From positions 1 to 64,000 of the forward strand of contig JAEZTB010000060.1 of NCBI GenBank assembly GCA_023443745.1: a stretch of 64,000 bases of DNA, given 5' to 3'. The notes under the pieces are model-generated. The model ran no database searches. It was not told where the DNA came from and worked only from the letters and a program-made list of their open reading frames with translations. This document shows, one piece after another, positions 16,691 to 24,119 of this stretch. Position 1 is the stretch's first letter, and the number at the start of each line of letters is the position of its first letter. A program made the position numbers and the translations under genes. Origin of the DNA: Bacillota bacterium (GTDB lineage Bacteria; Bacillota; Clostridia; DSM-8532).

Positions 16691-16800
16691 TAAAAAGGCG
16701 TGTGGCTGACGGGTCATTATCCCATCTGGCTTATGTACCACCTTATAGGAACTTAATCCGTGTGGTCAGAAATGCACCATTGCCATCCACGCCTTTATTA
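16691..16800 (-). ncRNA. Candidate structured RNA between tail chaperone and tape measure
   Basis: No reading frame, but strong pairing on the minus strand. Outer arms AATAAAGGCGTG and CACGCCTTTTTATT close about 85 nt that contain CTGAC/GTCAG, an alternative ACCAC/GTGGT, CCT-ATA-AGG, and GGG-ATAATGA-CCC. The 3' arm runs into TTTTTATT, so it may act as a conditional terminator or processing element controlling tape-measure expression. No known RNA family recognised. Confidence 0.45.
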
Positions 16801-16807
16801 TCTTGTT

Positions 16808-17406
16808 CTATATCCCCATCTGATCCCATCCGACTTCCTCAACTTTTTCTTTTGGATTGTTCAGCTCCGCATACTTCTCAAAAATTATCGGGATCTCATC
16901 ATAATAATAGTCCTCCAAGAGTTGCCTCTTCGAAATGCCAATCTTACCGGCAACAACGATCAGTTCTTGGAACCAGTGCTCATCTGCTTCATCAGACTGC
17001 TGCCCTGCAGAGCCCTCCACACGTCGCTGAAAAAACTTCCCATGTCATTGATTTTCCAGAATTCAACGATAATTTCCTTGATACCGTTCAACCCTATTTC
17101 CGGGTCATCTCTCAGCCTGTCATACTCAACACCAATCAATGCTGATATGAAGCGCAGCGCCTGTTCAGGAACGGCAACAAGAAGATTTCCCGCAGCCTCA
17201 ATGAGCATGTCTTGGTCCATCTTCTTCATTTTGGCTAACACCTGATCGGGTGTAAGTCCCGGGAATGATTTTGATAAGAGAATTTCCGGGATGTTCTTAA
17301 TTGAATCTATTGCATCTAAATAAGCCCCCAAAGGTAGCTTACGAACTTCTATTCCATGAACAACCTTTGATTTAGGAAATGATTTACGGAACATATCTTT
17401 AAACAT
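16808..17406 (-). CDS. Tail assembly chaperone, -1 frameshift fusion (gpGT-like)
   Basis: If ribosomes slip back one base at T_TTT_TTC (17035-17029), reading continues from 17029 in the -1 frame to the stop at 16808. The result is a 199-residue protein sharing its first 126 residues with the 16960-17406 product. The added 73 residues (QRRVEGSAGQQSDEADEHWF...) are acidic and end WDQMGI. This is the conserved G/GT arrangement of siphophage tail chaperones just upstream of the tape measure gene. The frames overlap exactly as required. Confidence 0.8.
16960..17406 (-). CDS. Tail assembly chaperone, unshifted form (gpG-like)
   Basis: 148 residues from the ATG at 17406, which follows AAGGAGG by 9 nt; an earlier in-frame start at 17448 overlaps the previous gene and lacks a ribosome site. 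Helical, soluble protein. With its frameshifted partner it should coat and fold the tape measure protein during tail assembly. Similarity is by position, size and frameshift, not by a strong motif. Confidence 0.8.
   Translation of the reverse strand: MFKDMFRKSFPKSKVVHGIEVRKLPLGAYLDAIDSIKNIPEILLSKSFPGLTPDQVLAKMKKMDQDMLIEAAGNLLVAVPEQALRFISALIGVEYDRLRDDPEIGLNGIKEIIVEFWKINDMGSFFSDVWRALQGSSLMKQMSTGSKN
17029..17035 (-). other. -1 ribosomal slippery heptamer T_TTT_TTC
   Basis: On the minus strand, six T and one C fall in the required phase: the first T is the third base of an AGT codon, followed by TTT TTC. Slippage by -1 keeps Phe-Phe pairing and opens the downstream 74-codon frame. A GC-rich stretch with possible pairing follows. 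Confidence 0.8.
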
Positions 17407-17407
17407 T

Positions 17408-17851
17408 TCAATTGTCCTCCTTAAATGCTTCATAGGGCTTTTTAACATACTCTTTCTGTCTTAATGCTTCGAAAATTTTGTTGAAATGCTCTTGCCGTAT
17501 ACTATCCGGTATCCTTGTGTCCGATAGCATATCATGAACCCTTTCAGTAAAATCGCTGAATACATCAATATCCAGTATTTTAATACCGATGCACAGTTCC
17601 TCTTTCATGTTGCTGATATATTGAGGTCCTCCGCCTGTCTTTGGTTCAATATATTGAATTCTATACTTTAGTGGAGGCCAGCCTTTCTCATCTCTTGTCT
17701 GAGCTTCTATCTTTATATCCTGTAGGCCTTTCCTTCTTACTCCATCTAGTAACACCTGTCCGCAGCCTTTTCCTTCTTCATTAAAGTATAAGAACTTCGG
17801 AACTTTATCAAAATTGATTGTCATGCCATTTTCATTAAAATCAATTTTCAT
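17408..17851 (-). CDS. Tail protein of unknown function, upstream of the chaperone
   Basis: 147 residues starting at the ATG at 17851 (AAGGA 9 nt upstream). Beta-rich N-terminal half with a GGGPQYISNMKEE loop and a helical C-terminus. No family recognised. It lies between the major tail protein and the chaperone pair, a slot used by accessory tail-tube proteins in some phages. The stop codon is 2 bp from the next start. Confidence 0.7.
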   Translation of the reverse strand: MKIDFNENGMTINFDKVPKFLYFNEEGKGCGQVLLDGVRRKGLQDIKIEAQTRDEKGWPPLKYRIQYIEPKTGGGPQYISNMKEELCIGIKILDIDVFSDFTERVHDMLSDTRIPDSIRQEHFNKIFEALRQKEYVKKPYEAFKEDN

Positions 17852-17910
17852 GATTCTCATTCCTTCCTCTCAAATTTTTAAAATATTGGGGAGCATCAAG
17901 CTCCCCTCAA

Positions 17911-18456
17911 TTATGCCAGCGTGTTCAGCCATGTCAGGTCTGCATCTGTAACAGTTTCTTTTTCTTCCTTAACTGCATTATCAGTCTTTCTATTCTGGAT
18001 CAGGCCTTCAATAGTCACTGCTGCAATATCTCCGCTTTCTCCCTTTGTTTTGTAGTCCATTTTGAAGCTGGAGCACTTCATGGAGAAGAGCCTCACCATT
18101 AATTTGGTACCGTCAGACTGCAATACCTGAAATGACATTCCGATTTCAGGAGCCTGTGAGTCAGATTTATATGTATAAACCTTGGTGCCTTCATCATAGG
18201 TGCCGCCTTCAAAATACTCTTTAATTGTTAGCGGGCACTCCGCTAATGTCAGAGTGAATTTCATACCGTTCCAGTCGGATCCGCTGTCAAAAATGCCATC
18301 ATCGGCATTAATCTTCCAGTCTGCGACTTCCGGAGCTGCTGAAAAACTTTGAGCTCCAGTGATGGCCACCTTTGATCCTGGTGTAAACGTGGTTGAGTTA
18401 TTGACTGTTATCGGGAATATGCTTAGCTTCGAAAATCCTTTAGCTGCTTTTGCCAT
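17911..18456 (-). CDS. Major tail (tube) protein
   Basis: 181 residues, beta-rich, starting MAKAAKGFSKLSIFPITVNN, with GGAGG 7 nt before the ATG. Size, composition and position (after the HK97 gp10-like and DUF3168-like genes, before the chaperone) identify it as the tail-tube subunit. No extra Ig-like domain at the C-terminus. Confidence 0.82.
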   Translation of the reverse strand: MAKAAKGFSKLSIFPITVNNSTTFTPGSKVAITGAQSFSAAPEVADWKINADDGIFDSGSDWNGMKFTLTLAECPLTIKEYFEGGTYDEGTKVYTYKSDSQAPEIGMSFQVLQSDGTKLMVRLFSMKCSSFKMDYKTKGESGDIAAVTIEGLIQNRKTDNAVKEEKETVTDADLTWLNTLA

Positions 18457-18510
18457 AAATTATGACCTCCATTTCGTTTTTTTGGGTATAAAAAAACACC
18501 CCTCCGGGTG

Positions 18511-18873
18511 CTATACCTCGACTTTTGTGAAAAATCTTATCGGTTTATGATAAATGCCGGTTTTTTGGTCCAAGTCGTCTGGCATAGCTTGGTGAGTAAA
18601 CCCCAATGCCCTCATTACCTTTTGGGTTTGCTTTGCGATCGGGATTGTTGAACCTTTTGACCAGATATCCACCTGGATCTCAATATCATTCGAATACTCT
18701 CCGTCGTCAGCAGATTCACTCTCATTATTAGATATCTCGTTTATCGTAATATAGGCGTCAGGAGGTGGTTTAAGCGAGGGCTTGAGCCAATGCACGTGTT
18801 GACCTTTGAGTAAATCAGTTAACGTACCATCTGCACGTAGCGCATTGATTACTTCATTAATCTTGCTTATCAC
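18511..18873 (-). CDS. Tail completion protein, DUF3168-like
   Basis: 120 residues. The PPDAYITINEISNNES segment and VDIWSKGSTIP fit the DUF3168/gp17-like tail terminator family. The GTG start overlaps the previous stop in GTGA, with GGGAG 8 nt upstream. It closes the head-distal end of the tail tube. Confidence 0.75.
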   Translation of the reverse strand: MISKINEVINALRADGTLTDLLKGQHVHWLKPSLKPPPDAYITINEISNNESESADDGEYSNDIEIQVDIWSKGSTIPIAKQTQKVMRALGFTHQAMPDDLDQKTGIYHKPIRFFTKVEV

Positions 18874-19265
18874 AAACCCAACTCCCCTTTGATAATTTGC
18901 TTGGCCTCATTGCGAATTTTATCTCTGTGTAAGTATAGCTGGCTTCGCATAAAAACACGCGGAAACATATTCTGAGTGCCAAACTCTACATGCATTGCTG
19001 TTAGTTTTGACGGTCCCACTTTACCAATTATTTTATTCTTATACCGCATCGCCCCCCTCACTGATCGTATAGAGTCTCTTAAATGGATAGTGTCAGTGTC
19101 ATTGGGGTCTGTGTTCACAGGGCAAGCCTCTTTCATACCTTTTTCAAGTATGGCTAATCCGTTGTTTACTGCATCCATCCCTGCTTTTTCTATAAGGTGT
19201 TGGACGTTCTTAAGGCGCTCCATCACCTCCGTTGTGCCTGTAAAACTTATAGTTGATCGCACCAA
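18870..19265 (-). CDS. HK97 gp10-like tail completion protein
   Basis: 131 residues. GLAILEKGMKEACPVNT..., LRDSIRSVRG and AMHVEFGTQNMFPRVFMR are characteristic of the HK97 gp10 family, which joins head and tail. The start is TTG or GTG (19265/19262). The upstream region is occupied by the opposite-strand cassette 19305-20021, so this gene must be read through that cassette or from another promoter. Confidence 0.85.
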   Translation of the reverse strand: MVRSTISFTGTTEVMERLKNVQHLIEKAGMDAVNNGLAILEKGMKEACPVNTDPNDTDTIHLRDSIRSVRGAMRYKNKIIGKVGPSKLTAMHVEFGTQNMFPRVFMRSQLYLHRDKIRNEAKQIIKGELGL

Positions 19266-19304
19266 TTACCACCACCATTCTAAAAAAATATTTAATAAAA
19301 CCTC

Positions 19305-19333
19305 TTGACATGTACTGCAAGTTGCAGTACAAT
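19305..19333 (+). promoter_or_regulatory. Consensus promoter with 21-bp palindromic operator
   Basis: TTGACA (19305-19310), 17-bp spacer, TACAAT (19328-19333). A perfect palindrome TGTACTGCAA-G-TTGCAGTACA occupies 19311-19331, filling the spacer and the start of the -10. This is the best promoter in the prophage and should be repressed by a dimeric protein bound at the palindrome, probably a product of the cassette itself. Confidence 0.85.
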
Positions 19334-19371
19334 TAAAACATCAAGTAAATAGTTGAAAGGGGATACTCAGT

Positions 19372-19644
19372 ATGATGAAAACAATTATTAGCACAAACCA
19401 AACCGATGAAGCTCTTGCTTTAGACTACAAGTCGTTGGCTTTTATGCTCGGATATGGCCATGCTCAACAGTACGATTCTGCGACATCACTTTTTGAGAGC
19501 TACGATGCAAGGAGCTTATCCGACAAGGCGTCTATTGAAGCTGCAAAATCTCCCTTGTATGTTATTCATAACTTTGAAGACCTCTGCTTTGAATACACTC
19601 CCGTATATGACGCTTCTTTAACCCTTGTCGGTTTCTTGGATTAG
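19372..19644 (+). CDS. Unknown protein, first gene of a + strand cassette
   Basis: 90 residues, acidic, soluble, starting MMKTIISTNQTDEALALDY. No family recognised. GGGGAT before the ATG, and the start lies 38 bp after the strong promoter at 19305. It is followed after 8 bp by the second gene, so they are co-transcribed. It is oriented against the surrounding late genes and is therefore likely to be expressed in the lysogen. Ordinary secondary-structure content supports a folded protein, but no function can be given. Confidence 0.7.
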   Translation: MMKTIISTNQTDEALALDYKSLAFMLGYGHAQQYDSATSLFESYDARSLSDKASIEAAKSPLYVIHNFEDLCFEYTPVYDASLTLVGFLD

Positions 19645-19652
19645 GAGGAGTT

Positions 19653-19871
19653 ATGGGACAACTTAAACCTTCTGACCTTAAAACCGCTTCGATGTTTGAT
19701 TTGGTTACAAGGTTTTACTTTGACTCACCCCCGAACTCTTCATACCACTTTGCCCTTGAGGCCGAGATCCGTTCCCGGACAAAAGGTCCTATACCGTCAA
19801 TAGGTGACATCGACTGGATAAACGAATTTGTTCCGACGGAGGTGAACCCAAATGGCGAATATATCCGTTAG
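19653..19871 (+). CDS. Unknown protein, second gene of the cassette
   Basis: 72 residues, starting MGQLKPSDLKTASMFDLVTR, ending VNPNGEYIR. AGGAGG lies 4 nt before the ATG. The 3' end overlaps the next start by 20 bp, which implies coupled translation. No family recognised, no membrane segment. Confidence 0.7.
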   Translation: MGQLKPSDLKTASMFDLVTRFYFDSPPNSSYHFALEAEIRSRTKGPIPSIGDIDWINEFVPTEVNPNGEYIR

Positions 19872-20007
19872 GTGTAAGGACGAAGAGTACGAAGCAATCA
19901 AGGCTAAGGCCAAAACCTATGGTATGGAATTTTCCGAGTATGTGCGATTTGTTTCCTTGCATGCTGAAATTAAAGTAATGATAGATGAAAAAGAAAAGAA
20001 CTCTTAA
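19852..20007 (+). CDS. Small ribbon-helix-helix-like protein, third gene of the cassette
   Basis: 51 residues. ISVRCKDEEYEAIKAKAKTY GMEFSEYVRF has the strand-helix-helix pattern of Arc/MetJ-type or mobilisation-protein RHH domains: a short beta strand, then an amphipathic helix, then a Ser-capped second helix. GGAGG precedes the ATG by 8 nt. An RHH dimer is a natural candidate to bind the palindrome in the cassette promoter. That pairing is inferred. Confidence 0.65.
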   Translation: MANISVRCKDEEYEAIKAKAKTYGMEFSEYVRFVSLHAEIKVMIDEKEKNS

Positions 20008-20021
20008 TGGGTTCTTTTCTT
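19991..20021. terminator. Hairpin terminator of the cassette
   Basis: Perfect 11-bp stem AAGAAAAGAAC / GTTCTTTTCTT with a 9-nt loop overlapping the stop codon of the RHH-like gene. The A/T-rich arms make it work in either direction, though neither T-run is long. Confidence 0.6.
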
Positions 20022-20023
20022 CA

Positions 20024-20359
20024 TTACTCCACCACCTCTATCTCAAGATATAACTCCCGATGTCTCATGCCTTCATCAATGGGAGGGGATATGATTTTGA
20101 AAGTAGTGGTGCCATACTTAACCCGCCAATCTGCATTGATTCCTTCGATGAAACGGATTTTTATCCATCTGGTAGAAACACCATGATCAGCTTGTCCTAC
20201 CTGGATTTCCTTTCCTCTTGGTGGCCGAACATCGAATGCCGCCCATACAGTAGCACCATCAACATAGTTTGTTTCTTCAATGCCATCCTTTATGGTTGTT
20301 CCAGACGGAAATTGAAGCGTTACCCGCTTGTTGTATATGCCTGTTGGATCCTTTTTCAT
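20024..20359 (-). CDS. Head closure protein (head-tail joining family)
   Basis: 111 residues. YNKRVTLQF..., VWAAFDVRPPRGKE and ISPPIDEGMRHRELYLEIE match the phage head-tail joining family (SPP1 gp16 type). The start overlaps the previous stop in ATGA. It seals the portal after DNA packaging. Confidence 0.85.
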   Translation of the reverse strand: MKKDPTGIYNKRVTLQFPSGTTIKDGIEETNYVDGATVWAAFDVRPPRGKEIQVGQADHGVSTRWIKIRFIEGINADWRVKYGTTTFKIISPPIDEGMRHRELYLEIEVVE

Positions 20360-20910
20360 ACCGGCATCAACCTTTCAGGAGAAAGTAGACTGTAGAACGC
20401 TTTTGGTATATCATCACTTCCGGGATTTTCAAACCTGTGAGTAATGAAAACCATGTATGCCAGTTTGACTGAGTTGGATACCTTGTTTATGTCGTTATTT
20501 CCGGCAGTGAACTGAATAACTACAGCATCTATCGGCTGGAGTTTGACTGATGGCCAGCTTTTCCCTGCCTTAAATGTGATGCGCCCTGGCTCCGAACGTT
20601 TATCAATAACAAAATCGTTTAGATCCATTGCGGTCTCTTTTCCGGTCTCGTCTGTATATTTAACGGATACGACATTTTGCAGAGGCGGCAGTGGTATCTT
20701 TAGTGGCATAGCCGGGTATTCATCTAACGATAGTTCCCACGTCTGAGTGAAGAATGCCCGGTTTTGATAATCTCGAGCTGCATCTCGCGCTGCTTTTATG
20801 ATGTTTGATATGGTTGTATCAAACTCAGTTCCATCTACTCTGAGATATTCTTTAATCTCCTGCAGGGTTACTGGATCCTGTGTCGGTACTGTTACCAGTT
20901 TGAGCCCCAT
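20356..20910 (-). CDS. Head-tail connector (HK97 gp6-like)
   Basis: 184 residues from the ATG at 20910 (GGAG 6 nt upstream). VTLQEIKEYLRVDGTEFDT and the AARDYQNRAF segment are typical of the gp6/DnaT-like connector family that forms a ring below the portal. C-terminal helical region with HRFENPGSDDIP. Confidence 0.85.
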   Translation of the reverse strand: MGLKLVTVPTQDPVTLQEIKEYLRVDGTEFDTTISNIIKAARDAARDYQNRAFFTQTWELSLDEYPAMPLKIPLPPLQNVVSVKYTDETGKETAMDLNDFVIDKRSEPGRITFKAGKSWPSVKLQPIDAVVIQFTAGNNDINKVSNSVKLAYMVFITHRFENPGSDDIPKAFYSLLSPERLMPV

Positions 20911-21229
20911 CTCCATCTCCGCCTTTCAAAGCCTTTATCGCCTCGATGGCTTCATTTTTGCCTCTTACCTTTTCTCCATTTGGAAGCTGATAGTACCCAC
21001 CGCCAATATGTTTTAAAAGGCTCTCATCATCTGCATCATTTGTGGGTGGCTTATTATCTTCCGGAGATTTGTTTTCTGCAGGAGGCTGTTCCCCTTTTAC
21101 CTCTTCAGCGAGGTTAAGAGTTATCCAATCATTAAACAAGCTTTTGTCGATACTAACAGTGGTTCCCGCAGGAACATCTTGACCATCGAGCCTTACATCT
21201 TGTTTGGTTAAAACCTTTACTCTTTCCAT
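20852..21229 (-). CDS. Hypothetical head-module protein with disordered C-terminus
   Basis: 125 residues from the ATG at 21229. An N-terminal small beta domain (MERVKVLTKQDVRLDGQDVP) is followed by a Pro/Glu/Lys linker, a short HIGGGYYQLPNGEKVRGK domain and a Gly/Asp/Ser tail. No clear ribosome site. It overlaps the connector gene by 59 bp. Similar short proteins occur between capsid and connector genes, role unknown. Confidence 0.6.
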   Translation of the reverse strand: MERVKVLTKQDVRLDGQDVPAGTTVSIDKSLFNDWITLNLAEEVKGEQPPAENKSPEDNKPPTNDADDESLLKHIGGGYYQLPNGEKVRGKNEAIEAIKALKGGDGDGAQTGNSTDTGSSNPAGD

Positions 21230-21235
21230 AGCAGT

Positions 21236-21257
21236 TAAGAGGGGCAAACGCCCCTCT
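21236..21257. other. Perfect 9-bp hairpin in the head module
   Basis: AAGAGGGGC / GCCCCTCTT with an AAAC loop, between the 21272 and 20852 genes. There is no T-run on either side, so it is more likely an mRNA stability or processing element than a terminator. Confidence 0.5.
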
Positions 21258-21271
21258 TTACCTCCAATCTC

Positions 21272-21988
21272 TTATATGTTCGCATGTGCTCCCACAGACT
21301 GAACCGGTTCAAAACGACCGTCACCGCGAACAGCTTCAACAGCTATAACGCTATTTGCCGTTGTTGTGACCTTCGCAGCCACAAACTCAAATCCTCCAGC
21401 CAGATCAAGACTTCCAACGTCTACTTCAACAAATGCCTGTGCTTCAGTCGTGGCCGTCGTTATTGTTGCCGCCGGATCAGTTATGGTTATTGTTGTCGCG
21501 CCATCAGTTGTTGCAAGCGTAACAACTCCCAGGGCACTTATAGCAGTCACGCCCTGCACGCCATTGGCTTCATCGTTAATACATTTAACCAGTTCAGCCG
21601 CGGCTGCGGTATCACTTGTGGCAATTGAAAACTGTCGTTTGGTTTTATCTGTAGTGTCGGTATGGCCGGTGAATACCAGTCCATTTATGGTTACCGCCTG
21701 AGTATTCAGGACTGATGCAAGCGTGAGCGTAGCACCTGTTACTTTGGTATTTGCAGTAATCGTTGTTGCTGCATCGCTTACTGCTTTAGCGCCTGTCCCT
21801 GCTGAATCCTTAGCTTGAAGAATTTCAAGCTTTGTGGTTTTTTCAGCAGCCATTGCTCCACCAATCAAAATAAAAATGATTTTTTGGAATAACTGCATGC
21901 CAAAGTATTTTCCAGTCTTGTTGCTGTTATTAAGTGCTTGTGCCACAAGCCCAATATCAATCTTTACTCTCTTATTCATAGGTTTCAT
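21272..21988 (-). CDS. Ala/Thr-rich head protein, possible decoration protein
   Basis: 238 residues. A basic N-terminus with a hydrophobic stretch (about 33-47) is followed by a low-complexity Ala/Thr/Val-rich beta region, with repeated ITITDPAATITTATTEAQAF-like strings. It lies directly after the major capsid protein, where decoration or head-fibre proteins are common. An internal ATG at residue 46 (MAAEKTTKLEIL) would remove the odd N-terminus and may be the true start. Function not proven. Confidence 0.65.
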   Translation of the reverse strand: MKPMNKRVKIDIGLVAQALNNSNKTGKYFGMQLFQKIIFILIGGAMAAEKTTKLEILQAKDSAGTGAKAVSDAATTITANTKVTGATLTLASVLNTQAVTINGLVFTGHTDTTDKTKRQFSIATSDTAAAAELVKCINDEANGVQGVTAISALGVVTLATTDGATTITITDPAATITTATTEAQAFVEVDVGSLDLAGGFEFVAAKVTTTANSVIAVEAVRGDGRFEPVQSVGAHANI

Positions 21989-22045
21989 TATCGAAATACC
22001 TCCAATCGATTAAGTGTAAGGCTGGGTATTCCCAGCCCTCGTTTA

Positions 22046-23281
22046 TTACTTCAGAATGATATAAGGAGAAACAGTCGTTGCCCCATCTTCAAGCTTAAGA
22101 GGATCTTTAACCCATGGCTGTCCATCAACGTTGGCAACAATTTTGAACACAGTTTGGCTGGTATTGAATTTGAAGTGTTCGGATATTGCTACATAAGGAC
22201 CTGACCCGGCTTTTGTCAGGTAGTACTTGAAGTTAACAAGCATTACATCAGCCTCTTTACCCTTTGTAGGCACCTTTCCGCTCCATAAAACAGGTATACC
22301 GAGGAGTGTAGATGGAATGCCTTTTGTTGCATCGCCGGCAACATATATGAGTCTTCCTGAACCATCTACCATTTGAACAACGGTAGGCAGAAGCGTAATA
22401 GAAATTACCCATACAAGACCATTCATTGCTTCAGGGAGAACCCTTCCCAGCATGTTAGCAGCATCAGCAAATTTGAATGTCGCTGCTGTGTCCCTGGCTA
22501 CCTTAATCGCACCTGGAGCAAGTCGGATTCCCAGAGGGCATCCTGCACCGGAGCCTCCGATGAATTTAATGTCACGGCCAGATGTATATGCCATTCTGAG
22601 CATATTCTCAACAAAAGAGCCTGAAGCTTCCCAGTTTTGCAGTGTCTTGTTGTTGATTGTAGCCATTCCAGATACTTCATGCGGAGTGAGGGTCAAATCT
22701 TTAAGAACGGGATCCTTGACATCAGAAACTGCCCTGGCTTCACCTGTCCAGTTAAGCTCCACACCACCAAGAACACCATCCGCTCCCTGTTGCAGATATG
22801 GAATTGTGAATGGAGCATCCGGAGGGCTACCTGCGGGAATGTTTGTTGCTCTGGGCATGACAATTTCATCTTCACCAGACAATCTTAAAATGTTCTGGCT
22901 AAACTGAGCCGGAATCATAATTCCAACGTCACTCGTTGTTAATGCCTTAAGCCGTCCTTTGGAATCACCGTTCTTCACGCAATGCAAAAACTCTCCGACA
23001 TTCTTAAAGCCACCGTCGTCAAGTTTTTCAGGCTGCGTATCCAATGTCACCGGAATTACTGCTGGGTTTGCAGGAGTATCGAGGTACTTTTCATTTTCCT
23101 CAAGCTTCTCTGCAACTTCCGCTTGCTTCTTTAGACCCTCGATCTCTTTCTGAAGATTATCGAACTGCTTCAGCTCATCTTCATTTAGCGCATCTCTTTT
23201 TTCAGACTTAGCTTTGTCCACTAAGGCCTGCTGAGCTTTTGCTTTTGCGGCTATTGCAGCCAAGATTTCTTTAAGTTTCAT
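22046..23281 (-). CDS. HK97-fold major capsid protein
   Basis: 411 residues from the ATG at 23281 (GGAGG 8 nt upstream; the in-frame 23323 start overlaps the protease gene). Residues 1-90 are a Lys/Glu-rich coiled coil, the delta domain that works as an internal scaffold and is removed by the protease. Residues about 110-411 match the HK97 coat protein family (SGEDEIVMPRATNIPAG, FIGGSGAGCPLGI, GIPVLWSG). No separate scaffold gene is present, which fits this design. Confidence 0.95.
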   Translation of the reverse strand: MKLKEILAAIAAKAKAQQALVDKAKSEKRDALNEDELKQFDNLQKEIEGLKKQAEVAEKLEENEKYLDTPANPAVIPVTLDTQPEKLDDGGFKNVGEFLHCVKNGDSKGRLKALTTSDVGIMIPAQFSQNILRLSGEDEIVMPRATNIPAGSPPDAPFTIPYLQQGADGVLGGVELNWTGEARAVSDVKDPVLKDLTLTPHEVSGMATINNKTLQNWEASGSFVENMLRMAYTSGRDIKFIGGSGAGCPLGIRLAPGAIKVARDTAATFKFADAANMLGRVLPEAMNGLVWVISITLLPTVVQMVDGSGRLIYVAGDATKGIPSTLLGIPVLWSGKVPTKGKEADVMLVNFKYYLTKAGSGPYVAISEHFKFNTSQTVFKIVANVDGQPWVKDPLKLEDGATTVSPYIILK

Positions 23282-23285
23282 GTTT

Positions 23286-24026
23286 TTAACCTCCGTTTTG
23301 ATTAATTTGGATTTGTTTTTCATATAAAGAAAGCAGGCCTTTTTCCTGCTTTTCTTGTGGAATTATAAATATTGATTTGGTACTCAAAATTGAGTAAATT
23401 TTCTCGGCTTTTGACTTTGGAACCATGATTCCTTCATCCAGCACCCTTATAACCCAATCAATCATCGGGTCAAGATCAATACCCGCTGACTTTGCATCCA
23501 TAAGAGCTTCCGGATTGGCGGGAACAGGAACACAACTGTATTCGAGTAGCTCTTGCTTGAAATAGTCGATTCCCCAAGGCCTGTTCTGTTCATCTGCAGA
23601 CCATTTTGCTTCTAAACTACGGAAACCAACACTAACAGCATTGAGATACCCTTTTACATACATCTGGCCTGTCATATACCCGAACGGATTAAGATCCTTA
23701 GGAGTGAATTGAGATGTTGACTTAAGCTTATCATCCTGTATCCATTCAGTTAATGAGCGCGCAACAGGATGCTGTCTGCTGTTATGGGCCCATAATACAA
23801 CTGGATTTTTACGATAATTCTCAAGCTGCCAACCAGCCATGGTTATTGAATCCTGGTCCCGGTCAACGGATGGTGTAGAAATCACAAAATCTACCTGGAG
23901 TCCATCTTCTGTTTCCTTAGATTTGGTGATTGGCTCAATTGTGAACTGCTTCATTAGAAGAGCATCCGCCACGTCTTCACCCTTTTTGAGCCGTTTTTTA
24001 TATTCTTCAAGACTTATGTATGGCAT
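23286..24026 (-). CDS. HK97-type prohead serine protease
   Basis: 246 residues of the U35/S78-like prohead protease family. The catalytic His is in VVLWAHNSRQHPVA (about residue 80) and the nucleophile in GYLNAVSVGF (Ser about 131). It cleaves the capsid delta domain during maturation. The stop is 4 bp from the capsid start. The C-terminal 50 residues are an unusual extension, perhaps an autocleaved peptide. Confidence 0.92.
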   Translation of the reverse strand: MPYISLEEYKKRLKKGEDVADALLMKQFTIEPITKSKETEDGLQVDFVISTPSVDRDQDSITMAGWQLENYRKNPVVLWAHNSRQHPVARSLTEWIQDDKLKSTSQFTPKDLNPFGYMTGQMYVKGYLNAVSVGFRSLEAKWSADEQNRPWGIDYFKQELLEYSCVPVPANPEALMDAKSAGIDLDPMIDWVIRVLDEGIMVPKSKAEKIYSILSTKSIFIIPQEKQEKGLLSLYEKQIQINQNGG

Positions 24027-24111
24027 GATTGCCTCCTTTCTGCACCGTTCCGTTACCAGGTTTACTTACCGGTGAGGGTGCTGGTTTATTTATGCTTTGA
24101 TTAATAAACAT
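24007..24111 (-). CDS. Possible 34-residue peptide before the protease gene
   Basis: Frame beginning MFINQSINKPAPSPVSK with GGAGG 12 nt upstream (at the end of the portal gene) and overlapping the protease start by 20 bp. Pro/Ser-rich, no family. The spacing is poor. It may only serve translational coupling. Confidence 0.3.
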   Translation of the reverse strand: MFINQSINKPAPSPVSKPGNGTVQKGGNHAIHKS

Positions 24112-24119
24112 AACAAGCT

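Noticed and set aside
16702..17245. Two long + strand frames across the tail chaperone
   Set aside because: They overlap the chaperone genes whose order, ribosome site and frameshift are well supported; products are not protein-like.
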